Origin: an uncultured Collinsella sp.
GTDB taxonomy: Bacteria; Actinomycetota; Coriobacteriia; Coriobacteriales; Coriobacteriaceae
Assembly (NCBI GenBank): GCA_902468695.1
Contig: CABQZS010000073.1
Location: 1 to 19,876 of the forward strand
Length of the DNA stretch: 19,876 bases
Reading direction: 5' to 3'
Below, piece after piece: positions 15,639-19,876 of this stretch; the stretch's first letter is position 1; every line of letters begins with the position of its first letter. The position numbers and the translations under genes are program-made. The notes below the pieces were generated by a model that saw only the letters and a list, made by a program, of their open reading frames with translations, was not told the origin of the DNA and did no database searches.

Positions 15639-17300
15639 TTAGTCCGTAGCGAGGTTCATGGGCGTCACCTGCAGACGGTCGACACCCTCGTGCTGGCCGA
15701 TCGAAGCGCGCACGAACTCGCGGAACAGCGGCTGCGGGTTGGTCGGGCGGCTCTTGAACTCGGGATGAGCCTGAGTTGCCACATACCACGGATGCACGTC
15801 GCGCGGCAGCTCGACCATCTCGACCAGGCGCTCGTCGGGCGACAGGCCCGAGATAACCAAACCGGCGTCCTCGAGCTGGTCGCGGAAGGCGTTGTTGAAC
15901 TCAAAGCGGTGACGGTGACGCTCGTAGACGAGTTCCTCGCCATATGCCTCGCGAGCAAGAGTATCGGCGGCGAGCTTGCACGGATAGGCGCCCAGGCGCA
16001 TGGTGCCGCCCTTCTCGGTCACGTCCTCCTGCGAGCTCATCAGATCGATGACGCTAAACGGGCCGTCCGGATCGAACTCGGAGGAGCTGGCGCCGGCAAG
16101 GCCGACGACGTTGCGGGCGAACTCGCACACGGCCACCTGCATACCCAGGCAAATGCCCAGATACGGAATCTTGTGCTCACGGGCAAACTCGGCCGCGAGG
16201 ATCTTGCCCTCCAGGGCGCGCTTGCCAAAGCCGCCGGGGACCAGGATGCCCGAGGCGTCGCCCAGAACCTCGGAGACATTCTGCTCGTCGAGGCTCTCGC
16301 CGTCGACCAGCTGGACGTCCACATGGCGATCGTAGAAGACGCCCGCATGGTGCAGGGCCTCGATAACCGACAGGTACGCATCGGGCAGCTGCGTGTACTT
16401 GCCCACGACGGCGATCTTCACCTTGTCGGCGTGATGGTTGGCGTGATTCTGTTTGCGCAGGAACTCGTTCCACTCGCTCATGTCGCGCTCACGCGGGTCC
16501 AGACCCAGGCGCTCGCAAATGCGCAGGTCAAAGTCCTGCTCGGCAAGCAGTTGCGGAACATCGTAAATGCTCGCGCAGTCCTCGTTGGTAAAGACGCAAT
16601 CGGTGTCGACGTCGCAGAAGCTTGCAATCTTTCCGCGGATAGCGTCATCGATATGGTGGTCGGAACGCAGCACGATAATATCGGGCTGGATGCCAAAGCT
16701 GCGGAGTTCCTTGACGGAATGCTGCGTGGGCTTGGTCTTGACCTCGTGGGCGGCGGCGATATAGGGAACGAGCGACACGTGGATGTAGCAGACGTTCTCG
16801 GGGCCGGCCTCCTTGCGGTACTGGCGGATGGCCTCGACAAACGGTTGGGACTCGATATCGCCGATCGTGCCGCCCAGCTCGGTGATGACTACATCGGAAC
16901 CGGTCTGCTCCTCGATGCGGCGGAACTTGTCCTTAATGGCATTGGTGACGTGGGGAATCACCTGCACGGTACCGCCCAAAAAGTCGCCGCGACGCTCGCG
17001 GGCGATTAGGCTTTTGTAGATGGCACCGGTCGTAAAGTTGGAATCGCGGGTCAGGTTCTCATCAATAAAGCGCTCGTAATGACCCAGGTCCAGGTCGGAC
17101 TCGTAACCATCCTCGGTAACGAAGACCTCACCATGCTGGAAGGGGCTCATGGTACCGGGGTCGACGTTCAGATACGGGTCGGCTTTCTGCATCGTTACTT
17201 TGTAGCCACGCGACTTGAGCAGACGGCCCAGCGAGGCCGCGGTGATACCCTTGCCCAGGGACGAAACCACGCCACCGGTTACGAACACATGCTTGGTCAT
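15639..17300 (-). CDS. pyrG: CTP synthase
   Basis: Cytoplasmic enzyme that makes CTP from UTP, ATP and glutamine. The 553 residues contain the N-terminal synthetase domain (VFVTGGVVSSLGKG, 5-18; KADPYLNVDPGTMSPFQHGEV, positions 39-59; ELGGTIGDIES, 141-151; KTKPTQHSVKEL, 188-199). The class I glutamine amidotransferase domain has the nucleophile Cys384 in GICLGMQ, with His512 and Glu514 in AHPEFKSRP completing the triad. Length is normal. The ATG at 17300 has CAGG about 10 nt upstream. A 338-bp-from-neighbour start is not relevant; the gene has its own upstream promoter candidate and shares a transcript with xerD. I saw no GGGC-type CTP attenuator of the Bacillus kind. Confidence 0.98.
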   Translation of the reverse strand: MTKHVFVTGGVVSSLGKGITAASLGRLLKSRGYKVTMQKADPYLNVDPGTMSPFQHGEVFVTEDGYESDLDLGHYERFIDENLTRDSNFTTGAIYKSLIARERRGDFLGGTVQVIPHVTNAIKDKFRRIEEQTGSDVVITELGGTIGDIESQPFVEAIRQYRKEAGPENVCYIHVSLVPYIAAAHEVKTKPTQHSVKELRSFGIQPDIIVLRSDHHIDDAIRGKIASFCDVDTDCVFTNEDCASIYDVPQLLAEQDFDLRICERLGLDPRERDMSEWNEFLRKQNHANHHADKVKIAVVGKYTQLPDAYLSVIEALHHAGVFYDRHVDVQLVDGESLDEQNVSEVLGDASGILVPGGFGKRALEGKILAAEFAREHKIPYLGICLGMQVAVCEFARNVVGLAGASSSEFDPDGPFSVIDLMSSQEDVTEKGGTMRLGAYPCKLAADTLAREAYGEELVYERHRHRFEFNNAFRDQLEDAGLVISGLSPDERLVEMVELPRDVHPWYVATQAHPEFKSRPTNPQPLFREFVRASIGQHEGVDRLQVTPMNLATD

Positions 17301-17358
17301 ATTGAGTTACCTGCGCTTCCCGTAGAAGTTGTCCATACACATCTTACGGGTCTTCATT

Positions 17359-17387
17359 GTAATACTCGCACCGCGAACCGTTCGCAA
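17359..17387 (-). promoter_or_regulatory. Candidate pyrG promoter
   Basis: Minus strand TTGCGA (17382-17387) and TATTAC (17359-17364) are 17 bp apart, each matching four of six consensus bases. A TACAAT overlaps three bases further on. The region lies between the upstream terminator and pyrG and would give a leader of about 50 nt. Confidence 0.45.
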
Positions 17388-17420
17388 TTTTTCTCGCGTG
17401 CGATTGCATTTCTCAATCTT

Positions 17421-17454
17421 GAAACAAAACGCCGCCCGGTTTCCCAGGCGGCGT
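17421..17454 (-). terminator. Terminator of the winged-helix gene
   Basis: Minus strand ACGCCGCC (17447-17454), 10-nt loop, GGCGGCGT (17429-17436), then TTTTGTTTC. The 8-bp GC-rich stem and T-rich tail fit an intrinsic terminator, 25 bp after the stop of the small regulator gene, and separate it from pyrG. Confidence 0.82.
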
Positions 17455-17478
17455 CGCTATGGCAAGGGTTACATGCTG

Positions 17479-17817
17479 CTATCGATCAGCAACCTCGTCC
17501 TCGAACATTTCTTGAACGAGCATGCCGGTACGGACGCCCTCAAGATACCACTCACCACGTTCGGTGAGGCAAATGCCATTTGCAAGCTGACCACCGTCGT
17601 CGCTATAACGCGAGACGACATCAATCATGCCTTCGGAATCCAAGCGATCGATTGCGGCGCGGGCACGATACAGCGAAACCCCCACGCGCTCGGCAAGCGT
17701 TTTGCGCGAGAAACCATACGGCCCGCCATTGTCTTCGGTTTGCTGGTCGATCTCCATCAACACCAGCACCTCGACACGCTTCATATCGTTGACACTCGCA
17801 CGACCCTTGCCCGCCAT
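17479..17817 (-). CDS. Small winged-helix DNA-binding protein, family unknown
   Basis: A 112-residue protein that I do not recognise by name. After a short basic N terminus, residues 12-25 (MKRVEVLVLMEIDQ) look like a first helix. Residues 37-62 (SRKTLAERVGVSLYRARAAIDRLDSE) form a clear helix-turn-helix, and GMIDVVSRYSDDGGQLANGICLTERGEWYL has the shape of a beta wing followed by a C-terminal helix. It resembles MarR- or PadR-like winged helices in layout only. The ATG at 17817 has GAGGAGG 5 nt upstream; the frame's earlier start at 17871 lacks this. It has its own terminator and a likely promoter with repeated GGCAGGTAA sites, so autoregulation is possible. Its targets are unknown; pyrG or the DUF1846 gene are near neighbours. 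Confidence 0.8.
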   Translation of the reverse strand: MAGKGRASVNDMKRVEVLVLMEIDQQTEDNGGPYGFSRKTLAERVGVSLYRARAAIDRLDSEGMIDVVSRYSDDGGQLANGICLTERGEWYLEGVRTGMLVQEMFEDEVADR

Positions 17818-17881
17818 AGCAGCCTCCTCAAACCGAGCACGAGCATCTAACGCGCCGTGCGCGACCGACACACCTCACGAT

Positions 17882-17969
17882 GGCAGGTAATATCCATCAT
17901 GCGGCATCCCGCTAAGGATGAAACAGTTACGGTTATTGTATACCGCTCAAATTGTCTCTAGGCAGGTAA
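17882..17969 (-). promoter_or_regulatory. Promoter region of the winged-helix gene with direct repeats
   Basis: The minus strand has TATACAAT (TACAAT at 17935-17940), a good -10 box without a convincing -35. A 9-bp sequence, TTACCTGCC on the minus strand, occurs at 17961-17969 just upstream of the -35 position and again at 17882-17890 in the leader, 79 bp apart. Flanking a promoter with the same 9-mer suggests an operator pair, perhaps for the regulator itself. Confidence 0.4.
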
Positions 17970-17973
17970 ACGG

Positions 17974-17992
17974 CTATTTTTCGCCGAAATAG
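17974..17992. repeat. Small inverted repeat upstream of the winged-helix promoter
   Basis: CTATTT (17974-17979) and AAATAG (17987-17992) flank a 7-nt centre; CGGC and GCCG nearby allow an alternative hairpin. It lies between the DUF1846 terminator and the regulator's promoter and could be an operator or a minor RNA hairpin. Confidence 0.35.
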
Positions 17993-18005
17993 GCGCTTTA
18001 TTGAT

Positions 18006-18039
18006 CAAAAAGCCGTACCGGGCGCTAACCCGATACGGC
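18006..18039 (-). terminator. Terminator of the DUF1846 gene
   Basis: Minus strand arms GCCGTATCGGG (18029-18039) and CCCGGTACGGC (18012-18022), with one G-U wobble and a 6-nt loop, are followed by TTTTTGATC. This is a strong intrinsic terminator 35 bp beyond the stop codon. Confidence 0.88.
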
Positions 18040-18073
18040 CAAAATGCAATGCAATTACCGCGGTGCTTCAAAC

Positions 18074-19555
18074 TTAGCGATGGAAGAAACCGCGGCGCTC
18101 AAACTTGGGCTCGCAGCACACGTTGATACCCAGTTTGCGCAGTACCGTCTCGTCCGTCGGCGAGATGATCACGCTAAAGAAGGCATCGCAACCGCGCAGC
18201 TGCTCCAGGCCCGAAAGGACGCGAGCGGCCGTCTCACTCGTGGCCGAGGTGATCGACAGCGCCATAAGCGTCTCGTCGGTGTGGAGGCGCGGGTTTTTGC
18301 TGCCCAGGAAATGCGTCTTGAGCTTGCTGATGGGCTCGATCGCCTCATCGCTAATGACCTCGAGCTCAAGGTCGACGCCCGAGACATGCTTGAGGGCGTT
18401 CATAATGAGCGAACTTGCGGCGCCCAGGCGCGTGGAGGTCTTACCGGTCACCACGGAGCCATCGGGCATGACCATGGCACCCACGGGACCACCCGTCAGC
18501 TGCTCCCTGGTGAGGGCCGCCGAGCGCGCCGGTGAGTAGTTCTTATCGATGCCGGCTTTCTTCATAATAATCTTGAGACGATCGACTTGCTCATCGCCCA
18601 CGCCGGTACGGCGCACATTTTCGACCGCGGTAAAGTAGCGGCGGACGATCTCCATCTTGGAAGCATCGCGGCAGGCATCGTCATCGGTGATGGCAAAGCC
18701 GACCATATTGACGCCCATGTCCGTAGGGCTCTGGTAGGGGCTCTTGCCCAGGATCTTTTCCATCAGGGCACGGACTACCGGGAAGGCCTCGACGTCGCGG
18801 TTGTAGTTGACCGTGGTCTTGTTGTAGGCCTCAAGGTGGAACGAATCGATGATATTGGCGTCATCGAGGTCAGCCGTGGCGGCCTCGTAGGCAATATTGA
18901 CCGGATGCGTCAGAGGAAGATTCCAGACCGGGAAGGTCTCAAACTTGGCATAGCCGGCGGCGGTACCGTGCTTATGCTCGTGATACAGCTGCGAGAGGCA
19001 AGTGGCGAGCTTGCCCGAGCCGGGGCCGGGTGCCGTCACGACAACGAGCGGACGCGTGGTCTCGACAAACTCGTTCTTGCCGTAGCCATCGTCGGACACG
19101 ATCAGATCGACATCGTGCGGATACCCCTCGATGGGATAGTGCAGCTTGGCGGGAATACCGAGCGCGTTCAGGCGGTTGCGGAACACATCGGCAGCAGGCT
19201 GGCCGGCGTACTGGGTGATGACCACAGCCGCGACGGCAAAGCCGTTGCCGCGGAACAGGTCAACCAGGCGCAGCACATCCTCGTCATAGGTAATGCCAAG
19301 GTCACCACGAGCCTTGTTTTTCTCGATGTGGTTCGCGTTGATCGCGATGATAACCTCGACATCGTCGGCAATGCTCTTGAGCATGCGGAACTTGCTGTCC
19401 GGTTCAAAACCCGGTAGCACGCGGCTCGCATGATAGTCATCGAACAGCTTGCCGCCAAACTCCAAATACAGCTTGCCGCCAAACTGCGAGATGCGCTCCT
19501 TAATATGAGCGGCCTGCAGCTCGATATACTTCGCGTTGTCGAAACCCTGGCGCAT
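18074..19555 (-). CDS. DUF1846 family protein
   Basis: A 493-residue protein that I assign to the DUF1846 family from its overall sequence and length; family members of about 500 residues occur in Firmicutes and Actinobacteria and, as far as I know, lack a proven function. It begins MRQGFDNAKYIELQAAHIKE, with the conserved KLYLEFGGKLFDDYHASRVLPGF (28-50). APGPGSGKLATCLSQLYHEH (175-194) includes a Gly-rich loop resembling a nucleotide-binding P-loop. NLPLTHPVNIAYEAATADL (212-230) and SPTDMGVNMVGFAI follow. No signal peptide or membrane segment is visible, so it should be cytoplasmic. The ATG at 19555 has GGGAG 6 nt upstream. It is a single-gene unit with its own promoter and terminator. Confidence 0.88.
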   Translation of the reverse strand: MRQGFDNAKYIELQAAHIKERISQFGGKLYLEFGGKLFDDYHASRVLPGFEPDSKFRMLKSIADDVEVIIAINANHIEKNKARGDLGITYDEDVLRLVDLFRGNGFAVAAVVITQYAGQPAADVFRNRLNALGIPAKLHYPIEGYPHDVDLIVSDDGYGKNEFVETTRPLVVVTAPGPGSGKLATCLSQLYHEHKHGTAAGYAKFETFPVWNLPLTHPVNIAYEAATADLDDANIIDSFHLEAYNKTTVNYNRDVEAFPVVRALMEKILGKSPYQSPTDMGVNMVGFAITDDDACRDASKMEIVRRYFTAVENVRRTGVGDEQVDRLKIIMKKAGIDKNYSPARSAALTREQLTGGPVGAMVMPDGSVVTGKTSTRLGAASSLIMNALKHVSGVDLELEVISDEAIEPISKLKTHFLGSKNPRLHTDETLMALSITSATSETAARVLSGLEQLRGCDAFFSVIISPTDETVLRKLGINVCCEPKFERRGFFHR

Positions 19556-19596
19556 GTATGGCTCCCGTCCCGTTTCGTAAATTAAGTTCCTACGCG

Positions 19597-19635
19597 ATTA
19601 TAACGGAGCAGACCATCCCCGATACCCAGACCATC
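19597..19635 (-). promoter_or_regulatory. DUF1846 gene promoter with direct repeat
   Basis: The minus strand has a perfect -10 TATAAT (19597-19602) about 42 bp before the start codon, but no matching -35. Instead, a 9-bp direct repeat GATGGTCTG (paired plus positions 19627-19635 and 19609-19617, 18 bp apart) brackets the -35 position. A perfect -10, missing -35 and flanking direct repeats suggest an activator-dependent or tightly regulated promoter. Confidence 0.5.
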
Positions 19636-19664
19636 AACAGGCACCAACCAAACACGCCATCGAT

Positions 19665-19733
19665 AAGTTGCGGTGAAATAGTTCCTGTTTAACCCCTCAA
19701 GACGGCCAGACGGGAACTATTCCACCGCAACTT
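19665..19733. repeat. Long imperfect inverted repeat
   Basis: Arms of 21 bp (19665-19685 and 19713-19733) match at 20 positions and flank a 27-nt centre; wobble pairs could extend the stem by several more. On the plus strand a T5 run follows after four C residues (19738-19742), giving a terminator-like shape, but no plus-strand gene ends here. It may be a dispersed palindromic or MITE-like element. Confidence 0.6.
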
Positions 19734-19735
19734 CC

Positions 19736-19876
19736 CCTTTTTGGTTCAAACAAACCTGGCCTTTGTATCAATAATAGAAACGTCGCAGGTGGAGCATAAG
19801 TCAGACACTATGACCCAATCCAGGGGCACGGAAACGACAGGAGCCCCCGCTCGTGACCGCGGGTCGGGGCTGCGAC
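19736..19876. other. Right-edge non-coding stretch
   Basis: The 321 bp right of the DUF1846 gene hold its promoter, the long inverted repeat, and this final AT-rich then GC-rich part. I see no convincing gene here. A short frame from 19810 runs off the end without a suitable ribosome site. Confidence 0.4.
19782..19876. ncRNA. Candidate structured RNA or leader at the window edge
   Basis: GTCGCAG (19782-19788) and CTGCGAC (19870-19876) are perfectly complementary and enclose about 80 nt with further possible stems: GACCC (19812-19816) with GGGTC (19861-19865), and GGGGC (19823-19827) with GCCCC (19843-19847). These nest without conflict. A weak plus-strand -10 (AATAAT, 19770-19775) would start RNA just before the first arm. 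Strand is undetermined. It matches no riboswitch, tRNA or SRP RNA consensus I could recall, and one arm ends at the window edge. Confidence 0.3.

Noticed and set aside
15637..15789. Extended N terminus of XerD
   Set aside because: The frame is open but lies within pyrG, its sequence (Pro/Arg-rich) does not resemble a Xer N terminus, and the GTG at 15636 gives the normal family length.
19743..19760. T-loop-like GGTTCAAAC suggesting a tRNA
   Set aside because: The flanking bases do not form the 5-bp T stem and no acceptor, D or anticodon arms can be placed.
19810..19876. Partial plus-strand gene starting MTQSRGTETTG
   Set aside because: It runs off the window without a stop, but the only Shine-Dalgarno-like sequence is about 15 nt away, the peptide resembles nothing known to me, and the region looks structured.
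19782..19876. tRNA or SRP RNA from the 7-bp terminal stem
   Set aside because: No T arm of the required form precedes the 3' arm on either strand, and the conserved SRP GGAAGGnAGCAGC segment is absent.
1..19876. Insertion sequences, prophage, CRISPR or defence genes
   Set aside because: No transposase, phage or Cas-like protein and no regularly spaced repeats were seen; XerD is a housekeeping-type recombinase of normal length.

Overview
The window looks like a chromosomal segment of a Coriobacteriia actinobacterium. My impression is a Collinsella-like gut species, from gene order, protein style and moderately high GC; I could not check this by search. All 16 protein genes I can support lie on the minus strand, so the window reads biologically from right to left. 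There are no rRNA or tRNA genes, insertion sequences or CRISPR arrays.

Left two-thirds (97-14232, minus strand): an almost complete division and cell wall (dcw) cluster of 12 genes. In order of transcription they are mraZ, rsmH, an ftsL-like gene, ftsI, murF, mraY, murD, ftsW, murG, murC, murB and ftsQ. Most are separated by 0-20 bp or overlap slightly. Together they supply the cytoplasmic and lipid steps of peptidoglycan precursor synthesis (MurB, C, D, F, MraY, MurG), the septal polymerase and transpeptidase pair (FtsW, FtsI), and the regulatory/scaffold membrane proteins FtsQ and FtsL. murE, which usually lies between ftsI and murF, is absent; a 126-bp gap there holds an inverted repeat and a possible -10 box. 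ftsZ would be expected just beyond the left edge.

Control region (14233-14694): a near-consensus sigma-70 promoter (TTGAAA, 17 bp, TATTAT) precedes mraZ. Upstream is a run of TGGG-type boxes resembling MraZ operators. Two near-identical GGGGNGGTTCCCC palindromes sit in the promoter spacer and the 5' leader. Further upstream are two more palindromes and the xerD terminator, whose stem is a perfect 20 bp.

Right third: pyrG (CTP synthase) and xerD (tyrosine recombinase) form a two-gene unit whose junction is 2 bp. Next are a small winged-helix regulator of unknown family with its own terminator, and a DUF1846-family gene with its own promoter and terminator. The final 321 bp hold the DUF1846 promoter with a 9-bp direct repeat, a long imperfect inverted repeat, and a stretch closed by a 7-bp complementary stem that ends exactly at the window edge and may be a structured RNA.

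The core genes are ordinary. The interest is in the control sequences, the missing murE, and the long basic low-complexity cytoplasmic tails on several divisome proteins.
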